Of a stretch of 64,000 nucleotides of DNA, positions 34,724 through 44,991 are shown piece by piece. Below the pieces are notes generated by a model. That model was not told where the DNA came from, searched no databases, and worked only from the letters and a program-made list of their open reading frames with translations. Numbering within the stretch: position 1 is the stretch's first letter; the number at the start of each line of letters is the position of its first letter. The DNA is taken from contig BSDZ01000030.1 in NCBI GenBank assembly GCA_030268105.1, positions 372,001 through 436,000 on the forward strand, in the 5' to 3' direction. Position numbers and translations under genes: made by a program. Source of the DNA: Volvox africanus. Lineage: Eukaryota; Chlorophyta; Chlorophyceae; Chlamydomonadales; Volvocaceae.

Positions 34724-34726
34724 CTA
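34685..34726 (-). promoter_or_regulatory. In-frame gag UAG and downstream hairpin (family C)
   Basis: UAG at 34,724-34,726, 7-nt spacer, then a perfect 7-bp stem CCCAGGC/GCCTGGG (34,710-34,716 with 34,685-34,691) enclosing 18 nt. Pol continues in the same frame. The geometry is identical to family A at 52,170-52,211. Interpreted as a readthrough signal. Confidence 0.7.
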
Positions 34727-36123
34727 GTGGCCATTGCCTTGTGCCACGGCGGCACGAGCCTCAGGGGAACGCAACATGCACTCATCATATGAGTGGCCGG
34801 CAACCCGGCAGCAAAAGCAAACGTTGCCCCCTGCCTCCTGACGCAAATCCCTCAAGTCACCACGGGTGAACTGGCGACCATAACGGTTATAAAACCGGAT
34901 GAGCTCACGCTCCTGGTCCGCTGTCAAGGACTGCGGTTTAACACCTCCACCACGACCCGGCTGGTGACCACGGCGGTCCCCACGTGCATTTCCCCTGCCT
35001 CCCGAACTAGGACGCTTGTCACGCTGACGGGGACGGGACGCTGAGGAAGGACCGGTGCCTACGGCGGCAGTGGCAGCCTGCGGTGCGTAAGCACGCACAC
35101 GCTTAGCTGGGGGCTCTCCATCAGAGGCCTCCATAGCGTCATATCCAACCACATCCTGCATAGTGATGGCAGAACCTTAGAGTGAACACCAGAACGGAAC
35201 TGGCGTTCAGCGAGGATGCGGGCCTCTTCACCAGAGGCATGACGCACAAGGTCATCATAGCTGGTGAAGGGTCTTCCCTTCTCGTCAGCTGCACACTTCG
35301 GTTGCAGGACACCAGACAGACCTTGCTGAAACCAAAACAGTTTCTCACGAGGGTGGATATCAGGAATATCCTGGAATAATGCCTCAAGGCGGGCATGATA
35401 TGCAGGGACATTTTCACCAGTCCGCATATAGAAGGACTTGTCAGCAAGCTTCTGATGAGCCTCCTGCTCAACCGACAGAATTTGTGGTGCAAAGCGAATG
35501 CGCAAATTCTCTAGGATAGCTTCCCCGGTGAGCTGAGTCTGTGAGAGCGACCACTCATCATACCAGACCTTAGCATTGCCACGCAATGCCTGAGACAGGA
35601 ACAGACAGCAACAACACTGGTCCTGGCCCCACGGAATGACCCCAAAGAATAGGTTAACATCCCGAATGAAAGCACGAACCCGGGCGGAAATCTTCTTAGC
35701 ATCTAGTTTGTCATCCAGCATCAACACTGGAGTCGGCAAACTGACCCGCGGAAGCTCTGCAGCCGAGTGAGTCGTAGACGGACTCTGCTCCGCAATAGGC
35801 AAAATAGGTTGCCCGTCGCGCGTGCGCCTGCTAGGCGTTTGCGTGGCTGGCACAGGCGGCGCAGCAGCAAAAACGTTCACAGGTTCATTGGCAATTCCCA
35901 TAGAAGGAATACAATTTAAAGTGGTTTCATTGCCACTATTGGCTACAGCGTCAAGGCGACCCGTGTGTTGGTCAACAGCATCAGGCAATGTACCAACAGC
36001 TGGCACAGCTTGCTGAGCTTGAGAACCAGAAGCCATTGTAACAGCAATGGGACGAGGACTAGGTAATCCAGAATAGGTATTCACACGATTACGTCCTCCA
36101 GCCAAGGCAAAGAGAGATGCCAT
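34724..36123 (-). pseudogene. Family C Gag (one frameshift)
   Basis: Start MASLFALAGGRNRVN at 36,123. Gag core with ALRGNAKVWYDEWS, RIRFAPQ, GENVPAYHARLEALFQDIPDIHPREKLFWFQQGL. The frame changes near 35,165-35,200, after which the basic, Arg/Gly-rich tail and a zinc knuckle CFCCRVAGHSYDEC (C-x2-C-x4-H-x4-C) follow to GNGH and UAG. The gene would assemble virus-like particles and bind RNA. Because only one shift separates the two parts, it may be a recent lesion or a sequence error. Confidence 0.88.
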
Positions 36124-36428
36124 TGGAGGTTACTTTCCAGGAAGGACCCAGAAACGTACCCTTCTCAAACGTAAAGAACGTTTGTGTTGCAATGTCCACT
36201 CCACTGGAGCGTCTGAGGTTTTGCAACAAAGGTGTCTGTTCTTCGTGATAAGAAGCAGGCGAAATCTCGCCATCGTCTGCAAGGAGCACGACGAAGCCTA
36301 AATTTCACAGTAATAAATATGTTGTGGAATACTCTATTTACCAGAGTAAAGTGTAGCTTTAATCGCTTCTAGGTTCAGACTAACGTCCATGTCCATGATT
36401 ATCGAAAAGCACAGAAAGAAGTGTCCAG
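36124..36428 (-). other. Family C leader
   Basis: About 300 bp between primer-binding site and gag. No relative of the A/B upstream ORF is visible and no other gene is supported. Confidence 0.6.
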
Positions 36429-36447
36429 AAAAACCGCCTCGATACCA
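36429..36447 (-). other. Primer-binding site of family C
   Basis: Minus strand TGGTATCGAGGCGGTTTTT, 4 nt inside the 5' LTR. It shares TGGTATCGAG with the A and B sites. Confidence 0.8.
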
Positions 36448-36451
36448 GTTT

Positions 36452-36759
36452 TGTTGTATCACCCCAAACTAGTGATAGTGATAACTACCGGTTGATAGGA
36501 AGAGCAGAGCATAGGTACTCTGAGCTCAGTACGGAGAGCCTCCATAAAGAGCCGTAATCTCTAAGGAAGAGAAAACGTGGATATGTATTAAGGAAATACA
36601 TATGATCAACCAGTGAAACCGAACTCAACTGAGTCTACCAGTGACCGTGTCACAGTTGCACTAGGGCATGCAACCCTTAGCCTCTATATTAGCACATAGA
36701 GGGTGTAGCCACTGGCTACTTACTTAGCAAGGAGCTAAGGCCGGTACCATAATACAACA
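36452..36759 (-). repeat. Family C 5' LTR
   Basis: 308 bp, TGTTGTATCACCCC...CATAATACAACA, without the insertion carried by its partner. Confidence 0.95.
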
Positions 36760-36764
36760 CTCAA

Positions 36765-37380
36765 GATCCTCTTGTGTTTCAGGCCCCTATCCATCTTACT
36801 ACGCCACACATGGCAGCCCTGACGGTTACAGATGGAATTGCCGATCAACGGGGTTTGCTATCACCTCAAATGCAAGACCGCGCCAACGGTAATGAGGTGA
36901 AGTGGTTTACTATCCCGGCACCGAAATTGTTTACCTTGCATGATATGAATGTTGAGCGTGACATTGTGAATGCAACTCATTTCTATCTACGTGATATTTG
37001 GAAGTACCTGCAGTTGGTCCGTGGCGGTGAACATGATGAGGTGAGGTGTCTCTTTGTTGGGAATATCCTCGAGGGTATAGCAAGGACATGGTATGATCCA
37101 TGGATCACTGCACGGGAAAACATCACGTTTGATGAGTTGATTGTCGCCGTACTTGCACACTTTATCCCACAAGTCACGTGATATTGAGGCACGCTGTATA
37201 CTAGCCTTCGGCTCCTTTTTCATGTTTCTGAATGAAACTGTAACTGCCTACCAATCGTTTTGAGGCTCTTGTGATGCCATTTATCCTAAGAGCTGAGATG
37301 TGTATTTTAGCTAGAGAAAATGCTTTAAGATTTGTGCCTCATGTGACTGCCATGCAAGCGCAGGACTCATGACTGACAAA
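36765..37380 (+). pseudogene. Gag of element B3, continued
   Basis: Resumes as FQAPIHLTTPHMAALTVTDG and runs open through the Gag core (DMNVERDIVNATHFYLRD, RCLFVGNILEGIARTWYDPW, FDELIVAVLAHF) to about 37,180. It then continues in broken frames to the HVTAM.AQDS end near 37,370. This is the best-preserved B Gag core in the window. No zinc knuckle. Confidence 0.85.
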
Positions 37381-37745
37381 ATGGGAGTGTATGCAATCCA
37401 AGCTTGTGCGTTGGAAGGAGATCACTCTCTGTTGGAGATCTATGCCAACGTAGGGCTACCGCTTTGTTAAACAGTATGCAACGTGTCCTCTGATTCAAGT
37501 CAGGCACTGTATTGATTGATGATATGAACGTGGCGGGATCCGCAGTTCTGTTGCCAGAATTGTCCTATGCCTTTGATGTCTGGTATGAAGCCCCTGTAGC
37601 GGTTCTTGTTAATTTTGAGCCCGCCCCGGAATCACTTTTGTTATCTGTGGAGTCGACTCTGACAGATTATTGTGTTTCCGTTATTGAAGTCGGCCTCGCT
37701 GGTCGAATGATGAAGGCACTTGAGGATACTAGTGCCAGTGACGAC
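37381..37745 (+). pseudogene. Pol N-terminal region and protease start of element B3
   Basis: Dam-like region remnant with a deletion, then AFDVWYEAPVAVLVNFEPAPE and the start of protease (GRMMKALEDTSASDD). The motif reads DTSA, not DTGA, as in element B1. It is cut at ASDD by the A LTR and resumes at 38,575. Confidence 0.8.
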
Positions 37746-38569
37746 TGTTGTACCTCTCGTTCGCGTTTGCTCATAAGTATCTGCACGTCTGGAGACTTTC
37801 GACACCGATGCGCGAGCACTTGCAAGTACAGCAAGGCAAGCGAGAGCAAACAGAGACAGCGGAAGACTTCAAGACGAAGAGAGATATAACTTACAGTCTT
37901 ACAGATCGGAACGATGCAATGGACGAAATCGCCGTCAGCGCCGGAAGCAAGCAATCATCACGCGGCGGTGATTAGCGAAGTTCAGGCTTAGCTCGGGCTA
38001 AGCAGAATAGCGTATAGCAATAGTAATATAGAACACACGAGTGTTCTCCGGTATCGAATGTCTCTTCTGGCTTAGCCGTCCTCGCATCTGTTATACTCGC
38101 AGCATCGCAATGCCGTACGATTCACATCAGGAGGCCGATCCTAGATGTGACAACCCTACTGCGTATAGGCGATGTCTACGCATAACAACGTATAAGCCTT
38201 TCCGGCATTCGCATGATGCAAGGGTCCGGATAACGATATCCGGTTGCAGGGCATGTGTCGCGACGAGTGCGGCGCTCTCAACGTGTGCTGTAATGAAGTA
38301 ATATTATATCAGATAATATTACTTATCGTTTTGTAGCACGAGCATAATGCGCACTTCAATGCTTCGGGCTTTCATGCATGCTAGGCGGATTTGCCATGAT
38401 GCGATGTCGCGATGGATAATGACAACATGCCAAATGCATATATAAATGTACACGAATACATTTATATCATGCAGATTCATTCATATGCAATGTGTTCATC
38501 ACAATAGCATTTCGCCTTGTAGGATCACATCGACCTACGCATCGGCGGGAAACTAACCGTAGCACAACA
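37746..38569 (-). repeat. Solo family A LTR in B protease
   Basis: 824 bp, TGTTGTACCTCTCG...CGTAGCACAACA on the plus strand. Perfect target-site duplication acgac (37,741-37,745 and 38,570-38,574). Inserted antisense to element B3. Confidence 0.95.
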
Positions 38570-38574
38570 ACGAC

Positions 38575-41500
38575 TTCATCTCAGCAAAGGAGCTGAATGT
38601 GTTGGGGTCGACCCCACAGTCGTCTGATTGTGACAGGTTACCCTCGTTGATGAGGGTAAGCATCCCATCGTGGGCAGGATCACCCTTAGTCGTCGAAGGA
38701 CCCTCTGTGTGTTAGGGCCCAATGAGTGCAACAAGGTCTCTCGGAGACAGCACTACATGGACATTGGGTGCCGCGACATAACAACAGTACCGCGCGCGCA
38801 TCGATATGGAGTCCAGCACAATTGGCCGTTGTGCAAAAGGGAACCTATCGCATAAGGTACCTTGTCTGTCATATCAAGATGTCACACCAGAGGAGGGCGG
38901 AACTGTTGTGGAGCCTGAGGTTAATTTTGCTTTGGCAGTGATCGTCAGTGGAAATCAAGAACCCAAGCTAATTGGGCGCAAAGAAACCGATCGGATGATA
39001 CGGAAAGGCGCCCATGTGTTGCTTGTGAGGCCACGGGTGCAATCGAATGCTACCACCGCGCAGTCCACCGTGAAGGATCTTGATGTCGAAGCCCTCCTGC
39101 ATAAATATGCTGATGTCTTTGGCGACATCCCAGGGCTCCCACCTATGTTACCTGCTGACCATCTGATCCCTCTTGTGCTCGAGCACAACCCGTTTCTCAA
39201 CCTATGTACAGGTTAAGCTCGCTAAAGTTCAGCGGATGAAACGGCAAGTGAGGGATCTGCTCGCAAAGGGTATGGTTCGGCCCAGCACATCGCCATACTC
39301 TGCACCGATATTGTTTGTCGGTAAGAAGGATGGGACGTTGCATATGTGCATTGATTGTCGGGGCTTGAATGCGACTACGGTTAAAAATCGCTACCCTTTG
39401 CCGCGCGTCGATGACCTGCTCGATAAGCTGAAGGGCTCAGCTTATTTTTCCTCGATTGACCTTCAACAAGGGTATACTCAGATACGCATTGCTGCCTCTG
39501 ATATTCCGAAAACCGCTTTCCAGACCCCTTTTGGTCACTTCCAGTACACGGTCTTGTCGTTTGGACTTACTAATGCGCCCGCCACATTTCAAGCAGTGAT
39601 GGATCGCATGTTCAGACCATATATCGACAGGTTTGTCGCTTGTTGTTTGGATGATACTCTAATATATTCCAAGACGCGTGAGGAGCTCCTGAAGCATCTC
39701 GAGCTCGTGCTTGAGGTGATGACGCGGGAGCAATTGTTTGCTAAACGCGCCAAGTGTTTTTGGGCGCAGCCTCAAGTGGAGTATTTGGGCCACATCGTGT
39801 CAGCCACTGGAATAAGGATGTACTCACGGAAAGCAGCTGTGGTTCGCGAGTGGCCCGCGCCGCAGAACCTCACCGAACTACACCAGTTCTTGGGTTTGAC
39901 CAACTATTTCCGTAAGTTTATCAAAAATTACTCCATTATTGTGGCCCCACTTACAAATTTGACGAAGAAAGGAGGTTTCACTTTGCTAGAGGCCTGGACA
40001 CCCGCGTGTCAGCAGGCATTTGAAGAGCTCACGTGAATCGTCGCCGACGACATTACCCTCTCTTTCCCTGATTACTCGTTGCCATTCCGTGTTGAAGTTG
40101 TATCGGATGCTTCCTTGCATGGAAGCGGTGCTGTATTGTTGCAGGAAGGACGACCGATCGCCTTCACGAGTAAGAAGTTCTCGGGTGCGGAGACCCGATA
40201 TACAACCGGAGAGCAGGAGCTGTTGGCAGCTCTACATGCTTTGAAGGAGTGGCGCTGTTACCTCGAAGGCCGCCCTTTTACGCTGAAGACTGACCGCAAA
40301 CCGCTGACATTCTTGCAGAATGTCCCCACGCTTAACCGACGACAAGCCTGGTGGATGGAATATTTATCTCGTTTCGACTGTACGTGGGAATATATCGCCG
40401 GCAGAATTAATATTGCTGACGCCCTCAGTCGACATCCATCATTACATGCTGCGATTTTGGCAGCACCGGTTACTCGTTCACGCAGTCAGGAGGTGCCGAT
40501 AGCAGCGGATCTCATGCAACGACTCAAGATGACATATCAGACCGATCCATGGTTTGCTTCACCGAGTAATGTGGAGCATTTGCACAAACGCAAGGATTTG
40601 TGGCTGCGGAAGGATGGTTCGACCACACAAATCGTCGTACCGAACGACGGCGCTTTGCACTACGATATTCTTGCGCGGTTCCACGAGGATCCGTTAGCAG
40701 GACATCCTGGAAGTACGCGTCTGGCAGGGCTCGTATGACGCTCGTTCAGGTGGCCGCACGTGGTGAAGGATTCAGAAAACTTCGTGCAAAGGTGCAGTTT
40801 ATGTCAGCGCAATAAAGCACTATCTGGTAAGGGCCAGGGTTTATAACAACCTTTACCTATACCAGATCCCCTTGGGAAAGTGTTTCAATGGACTTCGTAA
40901 TCGCGCTGCCCAAAACTGAGGGGGGATACGACTCGGTGTTCGTTATGGTCGATCGTTTGACCAAGATGGTTCACCTAGCCCCCTGCACCTCGTCTTGCAC
41001 CGCTGAGCAAACAGCACGATTATTTTTTGATAATGTCATCCGATTGCATGGCATTCCTAAAAATGTGATATCCGATCGCGGCGGTCAATTCACGTCTAAG
41101 TTTTGGGAAGCGCTATGTGAACTCGTCGGTATGCGTGTTCATTTGAGCACAGCATATCATCCACAATCCGATGGGCAAACCGAATGCACAAATCGCACAC
41201 TGGGCGGTATGTTGAGGAATTTTGCGGGCCGCACACCCTCCGTTTGGGATACATTTCTGACTTGGGCAGAATTCGCGCTTAACAACGCTGTTAACCGCTC
41301 TACAGGTCAAAGCCCTTTCTTTCTGAATTATGGATTCCATCCTGCACTACCCGTGTGGTGAAGGTTGGAGATAAATATCCCAGCGGCTAAAACCTTTGCC
41401 AAGTTGTTCCTATCCCGCATGACAAACACGAAGGCATGCTTGGACGCGGCACAACAACGGACGACGGATTATTATAATAAATCCAAACGAGACGTAACAT

Positions 41501-42024
41501 TTTCGGTGGGACAAATGGTATTATTGAGCACTAAGAACTTGCGTTCGCTCGCCGACGGTTCCCGTAAATTATAACCTCGCTGGATTGGGCCATATCCCGT
41601 TGTTCGCATGGTAGGGAACGTAGCTGTGGAACTATCCCTACCCTCTGACATGAACATCCATCCCACATTTCGTATATCCCTCATCCGTCCTTATCGCGGC
41701 ACGGAGCCCGTTACAAACAACACTGATGCCCCTGCAGTAATGGACCCCGGTCCTGAGACCTGAATCGCAGGCAAGCAAAAAGTGTATGATGTGGAGCGGA
41801 CCCTGGATTATCGGGTTCGCCGCATAGGTCGACAACGATGAAAGCGGAAAGTGCACGAATATCTGGTCAAGTGGACTGGCTATTCTAGCGAGCATAATTC
41901 GTGGGAGCCAATGCGTAACTTCTCGCCGGAGATGAAGCCCCTATTGGAGGAAGCTCGCCTACGTGCCACACAGACCCAAATCTTTGCAGTCGATGCTGTT
42001 CGATGCAGCAAGGACGCTGCATAC
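38575..42024 (+). pseudogene. Pol pseudogene of element B3 (protease end to chromodomain)
   Basis: Protease end (FISAKELNVLG), connector ([26 protein letters not shown]), RT at 39,230-40,030 with YLDD altered to CLDDTLIYSK, RNase H ([20 protein letters not shown]), integrase finger ([12 protein letters not shown]), DDE core at 40,888-41,361 ([31 protein letters not shown]), GPY/F module and chromodomain (VKWTGYSSEHNSWEP). In-frame stops at 40,034, 41,360, 41,574, 41,762 and 41,838. Four of these are explained by a single CGA-to-TGA or TGG-to-TGA transition. Otherwise it is the most complete B pol in the window. Confidence 0.9.
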
Positions 42025-42039
42025 GGGAGGGGGGATAGT
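42025..42039 (+). other. Polypurine tract of element B3
   Basis: GGGAGGGGGGATAGT followed by the LTR, which here starts tgtacgcggg because its first three bases are lost. Confidence 0.88.
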
Positions 42040-42843
42040 TGTACGCGGGCTCGATCCCCACTTGCACCGAAGTAGACCGCATTATATTCAAGCATTATGA
42101 AGCATGATATAATCATATTAGCATGATATATTCGAGTATATCTAGCTAATCAAGCATGTCACATTCTCATCTACGACATCGCGCTGTCAGTCAACATGTT
42201 TGACTCGAGGCTGATAATTAATGCGCGATCTATCCGTTGGTATAATATTCCGCGTAATAATGCTTTGAATATTATTACCTCATCTGTGTCATAAACCATA
42301 CGCGTAAGAATGCGACGATTGCGATGGTTGGGTCGGCAACCGAATATCGATATTCGGACCTTCGCATATTGCATGCATTGCATTCATTAATATCACGGAT
42401 TACGCGGTACTTAGAATAGTGCTATGAAGGTACTCACACTTGAGATCGAAATCCAGTGAGACCTGTACTGCACATCGGTATCGCGACGTGATAGGTGCGA
42501 GGACGGCCGCCTAGAGACTGAAGTCGGCTTGACGCTATTTTGTGTCAAGTACTCGTGTACATAACTCGGTCTGATTCTGATATATACGTTTTACTCATTT
42601 ATTATCAGCCTGAGCTATTCCAGCATAGCATTCCCAGCCGGATGATGAACGCTGCCCGCGGGGTCTGACGGCAGACTCCTAATTTGCAACTGAAGATCAT
42701 TGTAAGTTGAATCTTTCCTTATTTATAAGTCTTCCGCTGTCACGTTGCTTGCACTGAAGTGTCTTGCTGTTCATAAGCACCATGCACGTGTAACACTCAG
42801 ACGTGCAGATTCAGTGCATGATCGAAGAAGTAAGTATACAACA
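42040..42843 (+). repeat. Family B LTR (3' LTR of element B3)
   Basis: 804 bp ending GTATACAACA. The right edge joins A pol at gcacatcg, the partner of the break at 10,103. Confidence 0.92.
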
Positions 42844-44105
42844 GCACATCGTCCTTCGGAACGACGATTTGCGTAGCTGCACCCTCCGTCCGTAGCCAAA
42901 GGCCATTCTGCTTGCGAAGGTTTTCTACATTAGCCGGCTCCGAGGACCAGGCATCTGCGTTGTAGGCAACCTTCAACCGCTCCGCGAGATCCGTCGCGAT
43001 CGGCACCTCCTCGCTACGCGGTTGCAAGACGGGCGCTGCCAGAATTGCAGCGTGTAGCGACGGATGTGGACTGAGAGCATCGGCAATATTAAGTTTACCA
43101 GAAATGTACTCCCAGGTGCAGTCGAACCTAGCTAGGTATTCCATCCACCTAGCCTGACTGTGGTTCAACGTCGGAACGCTTTGCAAAAACGTTAGGGGCT
43201 TGTGGTCAGTTTTTAAAGTAAATGGACGTCCCTCGAGGTAACAGCGCCATTCCTTTAAAGCATGCAGCACTGCCAGAAGCTCCTGTTCCCCGGTGGTGTA
43301 GCAAATCTCCGCACCAGAAAACTTCTTACTCGTGAAGGCGATCGGTCGCCCTTCCTGTAACAATACAGCGCCGCTTCCAAATACTGAAGCATCAGACACT
43401 ACCTCAACACGAAACGGCAACAAGTAGTCAGGGAATGTGAGGGTGACATCTTCGGCAACGATTCCCTTGAGCTCTTCGAATGCCCGCTGGCATTGCGACG
43501 TCCACGACTCAAGCGAAACGAAAACGCCTTTGCGAGTTAAGTTAGTAAGTGGGGCCACAATGATGGAATATTTTTCAATGAACTTTCGGAAATAATTGGT
43601 CAAGCCAAGGAACTTACGCAGCTCCGTGAGGTTCTGAGGCGCGGGCCAATCGCGAACCACGGCGACCTTCCACGGGTCCATCTTCACACCGGTGACCGAC
43701 ACAATGTGGCCCAAATATTCCACCTGAGGCTGCGCCCAAAAGCATTTGGCGCATTTAGCAAACAATTGCTCCCGCCGCATCACGTTGAGCACGAGCCGAA
43801 GATGCTCCAAGTGCTCCTCACGCGTCTTAGAATATACCAAGATGTCATCCAGGTAGCAAACAACGAACCTGTCGATAAACGGCCTAAACATGCGGTCCAT
43901 GACCGCCTGAAACGTCGCAGGGGCATTAGTCAAACCAAACGATAGGACCGTATACTCCAAGTGACCGAAGGGAGTCCAAAAAGCGGTTTTCGGAATATCA
44001 GAGGCAGCGATGCGAATCTGATTATAGCCCTGTTGTAAGACAATCGAGGATAATTAAGCCGATCCCTTCAGCTTATCCAACAGGTCGTCAACGCGTGGCA
44101 ACGGG
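42844..44105 (-). pseudogene. Family A pol fragment (RT to RNase H)
   Basis: Minus-strand pol from [16 protein letters not shown] (44,105 side, followed by a stop at 44,055) through RT ([19 protein letters not shown]), RNase H ([33 protein letters not shown]) to IVVPKDDVL at the 42,844 edge. The other integrase half beginning at the next codons is at 10,103 on the plus strand. No gag or protease. Upstream it abuts an A LTR, so it is a remnant of an A element broken on both sides. Confidence 0.9.
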
Positions 44106-44932
44106 TGTTGTACCTCTCCTTCGTGTTTGCTCATTAGTATCTGCACGTCTGAAGGCTTTGGACACCGATGCGCGAGCACTTGCAAGTACAGCAAGGCAAG
44201 CGAGAGCAAACAGAGACAGCGGAAGACTCCAAGACAAGAAGAGATATAACTTCCAGTCTTACAGATCGAAGCGATGCAATGGACGAAATTGCCGTCAGCG
44301 CCGGAAGCAAGCACGCGGCGGTGATTAGCGAAGTTTAGGCTTAGCTCGGGCTAAGTAGAATAGCGTATAGTGATTATAGTGTAGAACACACGAGTGTTCT
44401 CCGGTATCGAATGTCTTATCTTGCTTAGCCGTCCTTGCATCTGTTATACTCGCAGCATCGCAATGTCGTACGATTCACACTAGGAGGCCGATCCTAAGTG
44501 TGACAACCCTACTGCGTATAGGTGATGTCCAAGCATAACAACGTATAAGCCTTTCCGGCATTCACATGATGCAAGGGTCCGAATAACGATATTCGGTTGC
44601 AAGGCATGCATCTCGACGAGTGCGGCGCTCTCAACGTGTGCTGTAATGAAGTAATATTATATCAACTAATATTACTTATCGTTTCATAGCACGAGCATAA
44701 TGCGCACTTCAATGATTCGGTATTTCATGCATGCTAGGCGGATTTGCCATGATGCGATGTTGCGATGGATAATGATAACATGCCAAATGCATATATAAAT
44801 GTATGCGAATACATCTATATCATGCAGGTTCATTCATATGCAATAATCATTCATGCGTTCATCAAGATAACACTTCGCCTTGTAGGGTCACATCGACCTA
44901 CGCATCGGCGGGAAACGAACCGTAGCACAACA
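44106..44932 (-). repeat. Family A LTR (3' LTR)
   Basis: 827 bp, TGTTGTACCTCTCC...CGTAGCACAACA on the plus strand, followed by a polypurine tract at 44,933-44,947 for the minus-strand element to its right. It is inserted in the A pol fragment on its left. Confidence 0.93.
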
Positions 44933-44947
44933 ATTATCCCCCCTCCC
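44933..44947 (-). other. Polypurine tract
   Basis: Minus strand GGGAGGGGGGATAAT abutting the A LTR. Confidence 0.9.
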
Positions 44948-44991
44948 GTATGCAGCGTCCTCGCTGCTTCATACAGCATCGACTGCAAGGG

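Larger units (their letters stand above)
29735..36759 (-). mobile_element. Family C chromovirus, complete insertion
   Basis: 7,025 bp on the minus strand between a perfect 5-bp target-site duplication ctcaa (29,730-29,734 and 36,760-36,764). In sense order: 5' LTR 36,452-36,759, primer-binding site, leader, gag, in-frame UAG, pol, polypurine tract, 3' LTR 29,735-30,353. The LTRs differ at about seven positions outside an insertion. The coding region is damaged by one gag frameshift, one SINE-like insertion, one homopolymer frameshift and one small deletion, but is far better kept than the B elements. Confidence 0.95.
28316..42843 (+). mobile_element. Element B3: family B chromovirus with nested insertions
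   Basis: 5' LTR 28,316-29,126; leader; gag split by the family C element at 29,735-36,759; protease split by an A LTR at 37,746-38,569; RT, RNase H, integrase and chromodomain to about 41,990; polypurine tract 42,025-42,039; 3' LTR 42,040-42,843. Gene order is complete, but several nonsense mutations make it inactive. The 3' LTR lacks its first three bases. Confidence 0.87.
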
